From contig JACQVF010000063.1 of the NCBI GenBank assembly GCA_016209885.1, positions 1 through 51,566 on the forward strand: a stretch of 51,566 nucleotides of DNA, written 5' to 3'. Under the pieces are notes generated by a model. That model had not been told where the DNA came from and searched no databases. It saw nothing but the letters and a program-made list of their open reading frames with translations. A program made the position numbers and the translations under genes. Of this stretch, positions 12,136 to 20,439 are shown in pieces. Numbering within the stretch: the stretch's first letter is position 1; each line of letters starts with the position of its first letter. The stretch is from Gemmatimonadota bacterium (GTDB lineage: Bacteria > Gemmatimonadota > Gemmatimonadetes > Longimicrobiales > Gaopeijiaceae).

Positions 12136-12458
12136 CAGGCCGCTGTACAACTACGGTGGGTCACCGCAGTTCTTCAGCGACCTGTGGATCCCGCGCGGGA
12201 ACGTGCACCGTCTTGGAGCGTATCCCAGGGGTCGCCGCCGACGCGGCTGCGCGCCCGGTGAATGACCGGTGTGTCCGGGGTGGGCCGGAAGCTTCGCTTT
12301 CGGTTGGAGAGTGCCGGGAGCGTCGTCTTTGTGGGGATGTGAGCACGGGATGGGCGCGCGAAGCCTCGTTTTGGGGCTTCGGGGAACGAGCGCGACCCCG
12401 AGTCGCGAGCCGACGACGAAAGGCCGGGAGGCCCGGGAGGCCGAGGAGGTAATCCCTG
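12136..12458. other. 323-bp gap, no gene; weak hairpin only
   Basis: No protein-like frame. A short hairpin CGAAGCC/GGCTTCG at 12359-12381 has no T tract. Short GGGAGGCCC repeats at 12427-12441 run into the strong ribosome binding site of the next gene. A promoter for the downstream cluster should be here, but I cannot point to one. Confidence 0.5.
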
Positions 12459-13073
12459 GTGGTCATGGCGGCGATGCTCGCCATCTCTTTGATCCAGGTG
12501 CCGGACTCCGCCGCGCAGCTCCGGCGGGCCGCCGCCCCGCGCTACACGCTTGCCCCTGAGCCCACGCGGGTGGGTTTCTTCGCGCGCGGGAGCCTCGGTG
12601 ACTTTCGCGCCACGACCTCCGCGGCGCGCGGCTGGGTCGCGTTCGCCGACACGGTGGTCTTCGGGAACGCAGAGGGCATGGTCGAGGTGGAGCTCGCGAC
12701 GCTGAAGACGGGGATCGGATTGCGCGACGGCGACACGCGCCGCGCGCTGGAGACCGAGCGTTTTCCGGTGGCGTCCTTCGCCATTGGAGAGATCCGGCGC
12801 CTCGCCTCGGAGGACTCGAGCCGTCACGCCTCCCTGGTCGGCGAGCTCACGCTCCACGGTGAGACGCGGCCGCTAAGTTTCGACGTGACCTACAGCTTCT
12901 CGGGCGATACGCTCCGCGTGAGCGGTGGAACGGAGGTGCTCCTCCCGGAGTTCGGCATCCGGAAGCCGAAACGGTTCCTGGGAATCCTCTCCGTGGCCGA
13001 GCGAGTGCGCATCGAGTTCGACGCGGCCTTCGTGCGGGAGGAGGAAAAGGGCATGCCGCCGGCGTCCCCGTGA
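12459..13073 (+). CDS. YceI-family lipid-binding protein
   Basis: YceI proteins are lipocalin-like beta-barrels; characterised members bind polyisoprenoid lipids in the periplasm. The 204-aa product has a short hydrophobic N-terminus (MAAMLAISLIQVPDSAAQ) that looks like a signal peptide, then the YceI signature RALETERFPVASFAIGEI, a LHGETRPLSFDV strand pair and the closing AERVRIEFDAAF. GTG 12459 is chosen because AGGAGGT sits 9 bases upstream at 12444-12450; ATG 12465 is also in frame. Its stop codon overlaps the start of the flavoprotein gene (GTGA), so these two are translationally coupled. The neighbours fit a lipid or isoprenoid pathway. Confidence 0.85.
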   Translation: MVMAAMLAISLIQVPDSAAQLRRAAAPRYTLAPEPTRVGFFARGSLGDFRATTSAARGWVAFADTVVFGNAEGMVEVELATLKTGIGLRDGDTRRALETERFPVASFAIGEIRRLASEDSSRHASLVGELTLHGETRPLSFDVTYSFSGDTLRVSGGTEVLLPEFGIRKPKRFLGILSVAERVRIEFDAAFVREEEKGMPPASP

Positions 13074-14452
13074 CGGTGGCCCCTCACGAGATGACGGCCG
13101 TGGCCGACGTGCTCATCGTGGGCGCAGGGCCGGCGGGCAGCGCGCTCGCTTGCCTGCTGGCCGAGCGCGGCTGGGACGTGCGGGTCCTGGAGCGCGCGCG
13201 GTTCCCGCGACCGAAGCCGTGTGGCGAGTGCGTGAACCCGGGCGGCGTCGAGGCGCTCTCCCGGCTCGGGCTCTTGGAGGCCGTGTTGAGCGCCGCGCCG
13301 GCCCGCATCGCGGCCTGGGAGATCGACGCGGGCGGCAGTGCAGCCCGCGGCGCATACCCGGTGCCGGGGAGCCGCGGCCTGGCGCTCCCGCGGGAGGTCC
13401 TCGACGCCGCGCTGGCGGCCGAGGCGATCCGCCGCGGCGCGCGAATCGATGAGGGCGTGCGGGCGACCGGCTTCCAGCTCGACCCCGGCTGTGGCGCCAT
13501 GCGGGCGAGCACCGTCCGAGCGGGGGGAGGGGCGGACGGCTGCGCTGCGCGCATCCTGGTCGGCGCCGACGGGCTCCGCTCCGTGGTCGCGAGGCAGGCC
13601 GGGCTCCTGGGCCGGCCGCCGCGGCTGCGCAAGCTCTCCCTCACCTGCCACCTTTGCGGCTCCGGGCCCCACGCCGACACGGGAATGCTCTTCCTCTCCC
13701 AGCTCGGCGCGTTCGGGCTGGCGCCTGTACAGGCGGATGGAAGCCTCTGGAACGGCACGCTCGTTGTGGACTCGCAGCGCTGGGGCCGCGCCGTCGCCGG
13801 CGACGCCCTCGGGTTCTACTACAGCGCCCTTGCGCGCCTTCCCATCGCCTGGGACGGCGGGCTCCCCGAGATCGCGGGGGGACCATGGGCGAGCGGCCCG
13901 TTCGACCGGCCGACCCGGCGCGCCGTGGCCGACCGCGTGGTACTCGTCGGCGACGCCGCAGGCTACTACGATCCGCTGACCGGCCAGGGGATCTACCGCG
14001 CCCTCCGCTCCGCCGAGCTGGCCGCGCCGGTCATCGACCGAGCGCTGCGGGCGGACCGGCTATCGCTGCGGGATATCGGCGCTTACGACCGGGCCCTGCG
14101 CCGCGCGTTCGGTCCGGGACGCGCCGTCCAGCGGGCCATCGAATTCGTGATCGCCCACCCGGCGGCTCGCGCGCACGCGGTGCGCCGGCTCGCAGCCGCG
14201 CCGCTCGCGACGGACGCGCTCGTGCGCGTGACCGGCGACCTCGCGCCCGTGCGCACGCTGCTCCACCCTCGGGTCTGGCTGCCGGTCATCCTCGGAGTCA
14301 GGGACGGAGTCGGGCAGAGAAGCGAGCGCGCTCGAGCCGGCGGCAGGCCAGCGCGGCGCTTCACGAAGTGCGACACCGAGCAGGTCGAGCACGCCGGGCC
14401 TGCCGCGGATGCCGACGACCCCGAGGATCGCCTGCCGATCAGCCCATGCTGA
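13070..14452 (+). CDS. FAD-dependent oxidoreductase, geranylgeranyl-reductase family
   Basis: Members reduce isoprenoid double bonds or act on other lipophilic substrates using FAD. The N-terminal Rossmann motif is VGAGPAGSALACLLAERGWD with the acidic VLER end; next comes FPRPKPCGECVNPGG, typical of the geranylgeranyl-reductase/menaquinone-reductase branch, a second conserved ILVGADGLRS block near 163, and the FAD motif VLVGDAAGYYDPLTGQGIYR near 290-310. Residues from about 405 to 460 form an Arg/Asp-rich tail unlike the family (usually about 380-410 aa), which may be an extension or result from a late frameshift. The GTG start overlaps the YceI stop by 4 bases, and the stop overlaps the next ATG by 7 bases, so the three genes are coupled. 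Substrate unknown. Confidence 0.82.
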   Translation: MTVAPHEMTAVADVLIVGAGPAGSALACLLAERGWDVRVLERARFPRPKPCGECVNPGGVEALSRLGLLEAVLSAAPARIAAWEIDAGGSAARGAYPVPGSRGLALPREVLDAALAAEAIRRGARIDEGVRATGFQLDPGCGAMRASTVRAGGGADGCAARILVGADGLRSVVARQAGLLGRPPRLRKLSLTCHLCGSGPHADTGMLFLSQLGAFGLAPVQADGSLWNGTLVVDSQRWGRAVAGDALGFYYSALARLPIAWDGGLPEIAGGPWASGPFDRPTRRAVADRVVLVGDAAGYYDPLTGQGIYRALRSAELAAPVIDRALRADRLSLRDIGAYDRALRRAFGPGRAVQRAIEFVIAHPAARAHAVRRLAAAPLATDALVRVTGDLAPVRTLLHPRVWLPVILGVRDGVGQRSERARAGGRPARRFTKCDTEQVEHAGPAADADDPEDRLPISPC

Positions 14453-14925
14453 GGATCGACGAACAGATGGCGGCCGCACCGCTGGACGCCTGCTTCCGAG
14501 TGGCCGCGGACGTGGAGCGCTGGCCCGAATTCCTCCCGCATTACCGGTGGGTGCGCTTCCGCGAGCGCCAGGGTTTCGCCCGGGGCACGGTCGAGATGGC
14601 GGCATGGCGGCCGTTCGGGATGCTTCGCTACCCGACGTGGTGGGTCTCCCGCATGGACCATGACCTCCAGGCGCCCGCCATCCTCTACCGCCACATCGAG
14701 GGCATCACCCGCGGCATGGACGTGCGCTGGGAGTTCGAGCGCCGGAGTAGGGGCACGCTGCTGCGCGTCCTGCACGAATGGGACGGCCCGGCCTGGCCGC
14801 TCGTCGGCCGCCTCGCCGCGAGCGCCGTAATCGGGCCCCACTTCATCAGCGCCATCGCGCGCCGCACCCTCGCCGGCATCGCTCGCGCCGCAGAGCGGGC
14901 CGCGTGGAGTGCCCCACGAATGTGA
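14446..14925 (+). CDS. SRPBCC/START-like protein (polyketide cyclase or COQ10-like)
   Basis: A 159-aa protein of the START-like helix-grip fold, which encloses hydrophobic ligands. The opening ACFRVAADVERWPEFLPHYR is the standard start of COQ10/polyketide-cyclase members, followed by a WVSRMDHDLQAPAILYRHIE strand region and a long C-terminal helix (IGPHFISAIARRTLAGIARA). COQ10 homologues bind quinones with isoprenoid tails; others cyclise polyketides. The ATG at 14446 overlaps the flavoprotein stop by 7 bases, and the beta-ketoacyl synthase follows 17 bases after the stop, so all belong to one transcript. The exact ligand is not deducible. Confidence 0.78.
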   Translation: MLRIDEQMAAAPLDACFRVAADVERWPEFLPHYRWVRFRERQGFARGTVEMAAWRPFGMLRYPTWWVSRMDHDLQAPAILYRHIEGITRGMDVRWEFERRSRGTLLRVLHEWDGPAWPLVGRLAASAVIGPHFISAIARRTLAGIARAAERAAWSAPRM

Positions 14926-14942
14926 GATCGAGGAGCCACGCT

Positions 14943-16232
14943 ATGGAGAGGGACGGAAACGACCGCCGGCGCGGGGTGGTCATTACCGGGCTCGGCCCCA
15001 TCACTGCCGCGGGGATCGGGGTCGAGGCGCTGTGGGGAGGGCTGCGCCGCCAACGCTCAGCCGTCGGCTGTGTCACGCGCTTCGATCCGAGCCCGTTCCG
15101 CACCCGCATCGCCGCCGAGGTGAACGACTTCGAGCCCGAGCGCTACATGTACCGCCGGACGGCTCATCGCCTCGACCGCTACAGCCAGTTCGCCGTCGCG
15201 GCCACTCGCCTCGCGCTGGACGACGCGCGCCTCGATCCCGACGGCATCGATCGAGCCGCCGTAGCCGTGCAGATCGGATCGGCGCTGGGAGGGGTCGCCT
15301 TCGCCGAGGAGCAGGTCCTCAACTTCCTGAGGGGCGGGGTGCGCGCCGTAGACCCTCACGTCGCCCTCACCACGTTCTGTGGCGCCGCGAGCTGCAATAT
15401 CGCCATCGAGTTCGGGTTCACCGGCCCCAACGCCACGAACGCCATGAGCTGCGCCTCCGGGACCATCGCCATCGGCGAGGCGTGGCGGCTGATCCGGGAA
15501 GGCGCAGCCGACGTGGCCATTGCCGGCGGCGTCGAGGCGCCGCTCGCGCCGCTCTCGTTCGGTGCGTTCGCCATCATCCGCGCCATGAGCGCCCGCAATG
15601 ACGAGCCCGAGCGCGCATGCCGCCCCTTCGACCGCGACCGCGACGGCTTCGTCATGGGCGAGGGGGCGTGCGTGCTGGTGCTCGAGGAGCGGGAGCACGC
15701 GCGCCGCCGTGGCGCACGCATCTACGCCGAGGTCCGCGGCTACGCCAACACGAACGACGCCCACCACATGGCCGCGCCGCGCCCCGACGGCCGCGAGGCG
15801 ACCCGCGCGATGGCCGGAGCGCTCCGGAGCGCGGGCATGGCGCCAGGCGAGATCGACTACATCAACGCCCACGGGTCCTCCACCCCCCTCAACGACTCCA
15901 CCGAGAGCCTGGCCATTCGCAGCGTCTTCGGGGGGCGCGCCGACCACATCCCCGTGAGCGGGACGAAACCGTACTACGCCCACGCACTCGGCGCGTCCGG
16001 CGCCATCGAGGCCGCGCTCTGCGCCCTGGCCATCGAGCGGGGCTGGATCCCGCCGACCCTGAACCTGGAAAACCCGGGCGAGGGCTGCGACCTGGACTAC
16101 GTCGTCGGAAACGGAAGGGACACGCGACCCCGCGCCGCGCTCACCAACTCCTTCGGCTTCGGTGGGATCAACGCCAGCCTGGTGCTATCAGCTCCAGCCC
16201 ACGGGACGAAGACCGCGCACCCCCACGGTTGA
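14943..16232 (+). CDS. Beta-ketoacyl synthase (KAS II/FabF type)
   Basis: Condenses an acyl thioester with a malonyl thioester. ATG 14943 is preceded by GAGGAG. The 429-aa product has the intact Cys-His-His triad: Cys170 in NAMSCASGT, His310 in INAHGSSTPLND and His347 in KPYYAHALGASGA. The spacing between them (140 and 37 residues) is the same as in E. coli FabF (163/303/340). The C-terminal NSFGFGGINASLV loop is present. The residues around the third catalytic position (KPYYAHALGASG) differ from the usual KSMTGHLLGAAG and recall KAS enzymes of polyene or specialised fatty-acid clusters. No acyl-carrier protein or ketoreductase lies next to it, so it is unlikely to be the housekeeping FabF alone. 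Confidence 0.88.
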   Translation: MERDGNDRRRGVVITGLGPITAAGIGVEALWGGLRRQRSAVGCVTRFDPSPFRTRIAAEVNDFEPERYMYRRTAHRLDRYSQFAVAATRLALDDARLDPDGIDRAAVAVQIGSALGGVAFAEEQVLNFLRGGVRAVDPHVALTTFCGAASCNIAIEFGFTGPNATNAMSCASGTIAIGEAWRLIREGAADVAIAGGVEAPLAPLSFGAFAIIRAMSARNDEPERACRPFDRDRDGFVMGEGACVLVLEEREHARRRGARIYAEVRGYANTNDAHHMAAPRPDGREATRAMAGALRSAGMAPGEIDYINAHGSSTPLNDSTESLAIRSVFGGRADHIPVSGTKPYYAHALGASGAIEAALCALAIERGWIPPTLNLENPGEGCDLDYVVGNGRDTRPRAALTNSFGFGGINASLVLSAPAHGTKTAHPHG

Positions 16233-16757
16233 TCGTCTCCTCGGGCAGCAAGAAGGCGCACCAGGAACCGCGTGCGCCCCACGGCTCCGCGGGGTGCGGC
16301 GAGTCCATGCGTCGCCCACTGGCGGGCCGACATCCCCCCAGCTCCGGACCGGCTCACGGACCAACTCAGGGGCGTGCCACGAACCGCACGGCGCCGCTCC
16401 CCGGGGATCGGTTGGTGAGGTACTCGAGCCTTTCCCGAACAAAATCCGAATCATTGCGCGGATCCCGGCTCGCACACGAGCTGGTGTGCAAGCGGGAACC
16501 CGGGGTGCGGGGCCGGGGTAAGCGTGCGCGAACTCCAGTTCGGCTGTGGCGGGAAGCGTGGGTGGCGGCCCGGTTTTCGGCGCCCCCAAGAGGGTTGATG
16601 AGGCGGGCGGCTTCTCATAGATTTGGCGGGCTATGAGCGCAAGCGAGCGGGTGTGCCAACTCCGTTTCTCGCATGAGGATCGAGGCAGCGAGTGCCGTGG
16701 CGCGGCGGTGCTCGCTGTCTTTGTTTCCAACCCTTGAACCGCGGAAGAACCGGACTC
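16233..16757. other. 525-bp leader region of the sigma-factor gene
   Basis: No gene recognised; frames on both strands are low-complexity. It contains the likely promoter at 16595-16623 and a comparatively AT-rich patch around 16435-16460. The leader from the predicted start site to the sigma-factor ATG would be about 125 bases. Confidence 0.5.
16595..16623 (+). promoter_or_regulatory. Sigma-70 type promoter of the sigma-factor gene
   Basis: TTGATG (16595-16600) and TAGATT (16618-16623) are separated by exactly 17 bp, upstream of the ATG at 16758. Both boxes match the consensus in 4 of 6 positions. Found by eye only. Confidence 0.45.
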
Positions 16758-17618
16758 ATGTTCGCAACTTCTCGTGCCCTCGACTCGTTCGACCAGTATT
16801 TGCAGGACGTCGAGAAGTATCCACTGATCCAGAACCCGGAGGAGGAGCGAGCGCTGGCTCGCCGGGCACGCAGGGGTGACCGTGAAGCCGCCGAGCGGTT
16901 GGTGACGGCGAACCTGCGATTCGTGATCTCGTACGTGAAGAAGTATCAGGGGCGCGGACTCGGCCTGGCGGAGCTAGTGTGCATCGGCAACGAGGGGCTC
17001 CTCAAGGCGGTGAAGAAGTTCGATCCGGACAAGGGCGTGAAGTTCATCAGTTATGCGGTGTGGTGGATCCGTCAGACGGTGCTGCAGGCGCTGGCGGAGC
17101 AGACGCGCTCGGTTCGGATCCCGCTGAACCAGAACTCGAACCTGGCGAAGCTCTCCCGCACGGAGACCGCCCTGACGCAGCAGTTCGGCCGTTCGCCAAC
17201 GGACCAGGAGATTGCCGCCGAGATGCGCGAGCCGTTGGAGACGATCCGAGCGCTCCGGCGGGTCGCGGCGACCGAGCTATCCCTGGACGCGCCGATTGAT
17301 CGGAGCGACCGGGACAGCGCGAGCTTCGGCGAGCGGTTCGCGGGCTCCGAGGCGACGGAGATCGAGGAGGACGTGGAGGCGATCGCGCGCCGCGACTTCC
17401 TGGACCAGATGTTCGAGAAGTACCTGACGGAGCGCGAGCGCAAGATCCTCTACCTCTACTACGGGCTCGACGACGGGGAGGAGCGGACGCTGGAGGAGAT
17501 CGGCACGCTCCTGGGCGTGACGCGCGAGCGGATTCGGCAGATCCGGAACCGCGCTTTCGAGAAGCTGCGCGAGAGCCCGGATGGCGCGGCGCTGGCGGGC
17601 TTCTGGATGGCGAACTAG
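16758..17618 (+). CDS. RNA polymerase sigma factor, sigma-70 family (RpoD/SigA-like, short)
   Basis: Directs RNA polymerase to promoters. Region 1.2 is at the N-terminus (DQYLQDVEKYPLIQNPEEER). Region 2 follows (NLRFVISYVKKYQGRGL, then FDPDKGVKFISYAVWWIRQT, the -10 recognition helix), then region 3 and region 4.2 (TLEEIGTLLGVTRERIRQIR). At 286 aa it lacks the non-conserved insert of proteobacterial RpoD, as in many SigA/RpoS-like factors of other phyla. It may be the primary sigma factor or a group 2 paralogue. ATG 16758 is preferred over the upstream in-frame start because region 1.2 begins directly after it. The TAG stop is part of the CTAG end of a palindromic mobile-type repeat, so the natural C-terminus may have been altered by insertion. 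Confidence 0.93.
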   Translation: MFATSRALDSFDQYLQDVEKYPLIQNPEEERALARRARRGDREAAERLVTANLRFVISYVKKYQGRGLGLAELVCIGNEGLLKAVKKFDPDKGVKFISYAVWWIRQTVLQALAEQTRSVRIPLNQNSNLAKLSRTETALTQQFGRSPTDQEIAAEMREPLETIRALRRVAATELSLDAPIDRSDRDSASFGERFAGSEATEIEEDVEAIARRDFLDQMFEKYLTERERKILYLYYGLDDGEERTLEEIGTLLGVTRERIRQIRNRAFEKLRESPDGAALAGFWMAN

Positions 17619-17782
17619 TGCTCCCGGCCGGAAATACGGTCGTATTCGACCGCCGCTGCATTGTGCCTCGCTGCGTTGCGCTTCGTCGCAATAGCGCAGG
17701 GCTATTCCTCCTCAGCACGCCTTGCGAGGCGCACGCATCGACGGTCTCGATACGTGACCGTATTTCCAGCCGGGAGCACTAG
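17615..17782. repeat. MITE-like long palindrome with 14-bp perfect terminal inverted repeats
   Basis: The ends are CTAGTGCTCCCGGC (17615-17628) and its exact complement (17769-17782). Complementarity continues inward: GGAAATACGGTC on the left pairs with GACCGTATTTCC on the right, the flanks of the centre pair imperfectly, and the middle is AATAGCGCAGGGCTATT. The whole 168-bp element can fold into one long hairpin, with no open frame. CTAG at both ends would fit a 4-bp target duplication. The left end supplies the TAG stop of the sigma-factor gene. Confidence 0.8.
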
Positions 17783-17795
17783 CAGGTCGCTGAAG
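17779..17795. repeat. 17-bp dispersed repeat, copy 1
   Basis: CTAGCAGGTCGCTGAAG at the right edge of the palindromic element is identical to 43767-43783, 26 kb away between the acyl-CoA dehydrogenase and the tRNA methyltransferase genes. Probably the fragment of a REP-type repeat family. Confidence 0.7.
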
Positions 17796-17829
17796 CAGGG
17801 TCGCGGCGGCAGCCGGGATGGCGATGCAT

Positions 17830-17860
17830 GGCCCCGCGCCTCCGGGTGCGGGGCCTTTCT
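17830..17860 (+). terminator. Intrinsic terminator after the sigma-factor gene
   Basis: Perfect 8-bp stem GGCCCCGC/GCGGGGCC (17830-17837 and 17848-17855) followed by TTTCT. It lies 210 bases after the sigma-factor stop, beyond the palindromic element. Confidence 0.7.
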
Positions 17861-17995
17861 CATGTCGGTGGATCCCGCGTCGCGCCAGGGGTCGTGCCCG
17901 GCCGGGAACCGTGTTCCTGCCGGACGAGTACGAAACCAATCAGGAAAGAACGACGCGAGCGCGACTGAGCGTCCGCATCCAGTGGGGAGGTTGGC

Positions 17996-18211
17996 ATGCC
18001 GATCTACGAATATCGATGCTCAAGCTGTGGAACCGAGTTCGAACGGCGCCTCAGGCTCTCGGAGATGGGGGAGGTGCAAGCGTGTCCGGCGTGCGGCGTG
18101 GGCGCGGATCGCAAGCTCTCGCTGACCGCGCCGCTCCCAGTGCACGCCGCAGCGGCGAGCTGCCCGTCCACGGGGCTGCCGTGCGCCTGCGGCCGCATGG
18201 CGGAGGCGTAG
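17996..18211 (+). CDS. FmdB-family zinc-ribbon protein
   Basis: A 71-aa small regulatory-type protein beginning MPIYEYRCSSCG, the standard FmdB start. The zinc-binding cysteines are Cys8/Cys11 and Cys30/Cys33 (ACPACG). A further CACG near the C-terminus is unusual for the family. GGGGAGG sits 6 bases upstream of the ATG. FmdB proteins are widespread and mostly uncharacterised; one was named for regulation of formamidase. It is probably co-transcribed with the barrel protein that starts 45 bases downstream. Confidence 0.9.
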   Translation: MPIYEYRCSSCGTEFERRLRLSEMGEVQACPACGVGADRKLSLTAPLPVHAAAASCPSTGLPCACGRMAEA

Positions 18212-18255
18212 CGCGCCGGGCCCCCACGCCCCCGGCGCGAGAGCCCTCGCCGCAC

Positions 18256-20343
18256 ATGTGCCGCACGGCGCGCCGCGGTGTCCGCGGTGTCCGCGGTGTG
18301 GCGGCCGCGGCGGTCTTCCTTGCGCTTCTTTCCCCCGCTCCGCTCCCCGCCCAGGACCCGGGGGACCCGGGGGGGTGGAACTCACCTCGCACCCTCGAGC
18401 TCATCCGCCGCACCCGCGAGCGGCGCCAGCACGCCGCGGCCGACTCGTCGCTCCGCTCCTACGCGGCCGACGCCCGCGGCTACGTCTACTTCTTCCTGGA
18501 TCGCCAGGACACGGACGAGCGGGTGCTCGTCAAGGTGGACCAGATCGCCCTCGAGGTCTACTGGCAGGCGCCGGGGCTGGCGAAGCAGCTGATCGTCGGG
18601 CTCCGTGACGAGAAGCGGCTGCCCACAAACATCCGCTACCACCTCGATCACCTCACGGTGGTTCAGGACGATTTCGGGGACCTCATCCGCCTGGGCGACG
18701 GTGACGAGGTCCGGGGCGTCGTGCACCCGGCGGCACCGGGGTCCGACGAGATCTACGACTTCCGGCTCGCCGATTCCATCACGATCAGGCTCGCAGGCAC
18801 CGCTACCGACATCCGCGTCTACGAGATCCAGGTGCGGCCCAAAGATTTGGGGGCGCCGGCGTTTGTGGGCAGCATCTTCACGGACCGCGCCAGCGCGGCG
18901 ATCGTGCGCATGAACTTCACGTTCACGCCCAGCGCGTACGTGGACCGGCAGCTCGACTACATTCGCATCTCCCTGGACAACGGGCTATGGGAGGGAAAGT
19001 ACTGGCTCCCCCACGAACAGCGGGCCGAGCTGCGCCGCCAGCTTCCGGAGCTCGACTTCCCCGTTGGCGGCGTGATCCGCGGGAAGATCTCTGTGGGCAA
19101 CTACCGCTTCAACTCGGAGCTGCCGGACGGGCTCTTCCTCGGACGGCGCGTCGCCGCGTTGCCACAGACGATGCGCGAGCAGTTCCCGTTCGAGAAGGGA
19201 CTCTACGCCGAGCTCGAGGAGCAGGGCCTGGCGCCGCCGCCGGAGCTCGCGGAGATCCGGCGGCGGGCCATGGAGCTCGTGGGCAACCACTACCTGAGCG
19301 GGCTCCAACCCCTGCGCCTCCACCTGCCGTTCGCGTCCGCCGCCTTCCGCTACAACCGCGCGGAGGGCGTGTTCGCCGGGCTGGGCTTTGCCTGGATGGC
19401 CCGGCCGGACCTACGTCTGGACTTCCACGGCGGCTACGCCTTCGCGGCCGGGATCCCCGAGGCGACCCTCGTCGCCAGCCACCGCGAGGATCCGGGCACG
19501 CTCACCCTCACCCTCTCGCACCGCCAACTTCGCGACATCGGGCCGATCCGCGGCGCCAGCGGCGCTGTCAACACCCTCACCGCGCTCCTGGCCGGTGACG
19601 ACTACCTGGACCCCTACTTCGCCTCCGGCATCGCCATCTCCCAGGAAGAACGGCTGAGCTCCGGCGGCACCACGACGGCGACCATGACCCTGCGCTGGGA
19701 GCGCCACGACGCCGCGGCGCTCAGGGTGACTGAGCCGCCGCTGCGCTCCGGCTCCGGCTTCCGTCCGGTGCGCGCCATCGACGAGGGAACGCTCGGATCT
19801 CTCAGCCTTGCCCTCCAGAAGCGGGCCGATCCCGGGCTCTCCGGCGAGGGGGTGGGGACGCTGGCGAGCTTCGATGGCACGACCTTCGCTGCACTGCGCG
19901 GCACGCTGGCCTGGAGGCGCCGCTGGCTCGGCAGCGAGCGGGAGGCCGTCGCGGAGATCCACGCCGGAAGCAACCTGGGCTCGACACCGCGCCAGATGCG
20001 CTACCTCCTGGGCGGACGCGAGACACTCCCCGGCTACCCGTACCGCGCCTTCACGGGCGACCACTTCGCCGTCGCCCGCGCCGAAGGCTCCACCCCGCTC
20101 CTTCACCCCTGGGTGCGAGCCCGGGCCTCAGCCGCCACCGGCTGGACAGAACTCGACCGAACGGCCGACAACCCCTCCACCGACCCCGTGGAGCCCCGCG
20201 GCACGGGAAGCCTTCGCACCTCCGTGGGCGTCGGCCTCGGCCTGGGCTTCGACATCCTCCGTGTGGACCTCGCGCGCGGGCTCAACGGCGGCTCGTGGCA
20301 ACTGCTCTTCTCCGTCAACCGCGAGTTCTGGGACTGGCTCTGA
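18256..20343 (+). CDS. Secreted outer-membrane beta-barrel protein (Omp85/DUF5686-like)
   Basis: A 695-aa exported protein. The start at ATG 18256 gives a signal peptide (VAAAAVFLALLSPAPLPAQD). The N-terminal 300 residues are a soluble beta-rich region (VRPKDLGAPAFVGSIFTD, SIDTR-like strands, QLDYIRISLDNGLWEGKYW) that resembles DUF5686-type proteins; the rest is alternating amphipathic strands ending in aromatic residues (NREFWDWL), as in outer-membrane barrels. LLGGRETLPGYPYRAFTGDH near residue 585 matches the Omp85 loop-6 pattern with a glycine-rich RGF/Y-like core. There is no TonB box. The function is unknown; transport or assembly of a surface component is plausible. Confidence 0.68.
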   Translation: MCRTARRGVRGVRGVAAAAVFLALLSPAPLPAQDPGDPGGWNSPRTLELIRRTRERRQHAAADSSLRSYAADARGYVYFFLDRQDTDERVLVKVDQIALEVYWQAPGLAKQLIVGLRDEKRLPTNIRYHLDHLTVVQDDFGDLIRLGDGDEVRGVVHPAAPGSDEIYDFRLADSITIRLAGTATDIRVYEIQVRPKDLGAPAFVGSIFTDRASAAIVRMNFTFTPSAYVDRQLDYIRISLDNGLWEGKYWLPHEQRAELRRQLPELDFPVGGVIRGKISVGNYRFNSELPDGLFLGRRVAALPQTMREQFPFEKGLYAELEEQGLAPPPELAEIRRRAMELVGNHYLSGLQPLRLHLPFASAAFRYNRAEGVFAGLGFAWMARPDLRLDFHGGYAFAAGIPEATLVASHREDPGTLTLTLSHRQLRDIGPIRGASGAVNTLTALLAGDDYLDPYFASGIAISQEERLSSGGTTTATMTLRWERHDAAALRVTEPPLRSGSGFRPVRAIDEGTLGSLSLALQKRADPGLSGEGVGTLASFDGTTFAALRGTLAWRRRWLGSEREAVAEIHAGSNLGSTPRQMRYLLGGRETLPGYPYRAFTGDHFAVARAEGSTPLLHPWVRARASAATGWTELDRTADNPSTDPVEPRGTGSLRTSVGVGLGLGFDILRVDLARGLNGGSWQLLFSVNREFWDWL

Positions 20344-20439
20344 GCGGACCGCAGGCCCGAGAGTCCTGGCGGCAGGGGAGACCCGTGACCGGCATAGGCG
20401 CTCCGATCCGAACGGAACTGCGGGCGGACACAGATAGAA

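Noticed and set aside
12359..12381. Hairpin as a terminator of the amidohydrolase gene
   Set aside because: Stem of only 7 bp, no T tract, and 220 bases after the stop codon.
18256..20343. TonB-dependent receptor for the second barrel protein
   Set aside because: No TonB box and no plug-domain pattern after the signal peptide; the loop-6-like motif fits the Omp85 type better.
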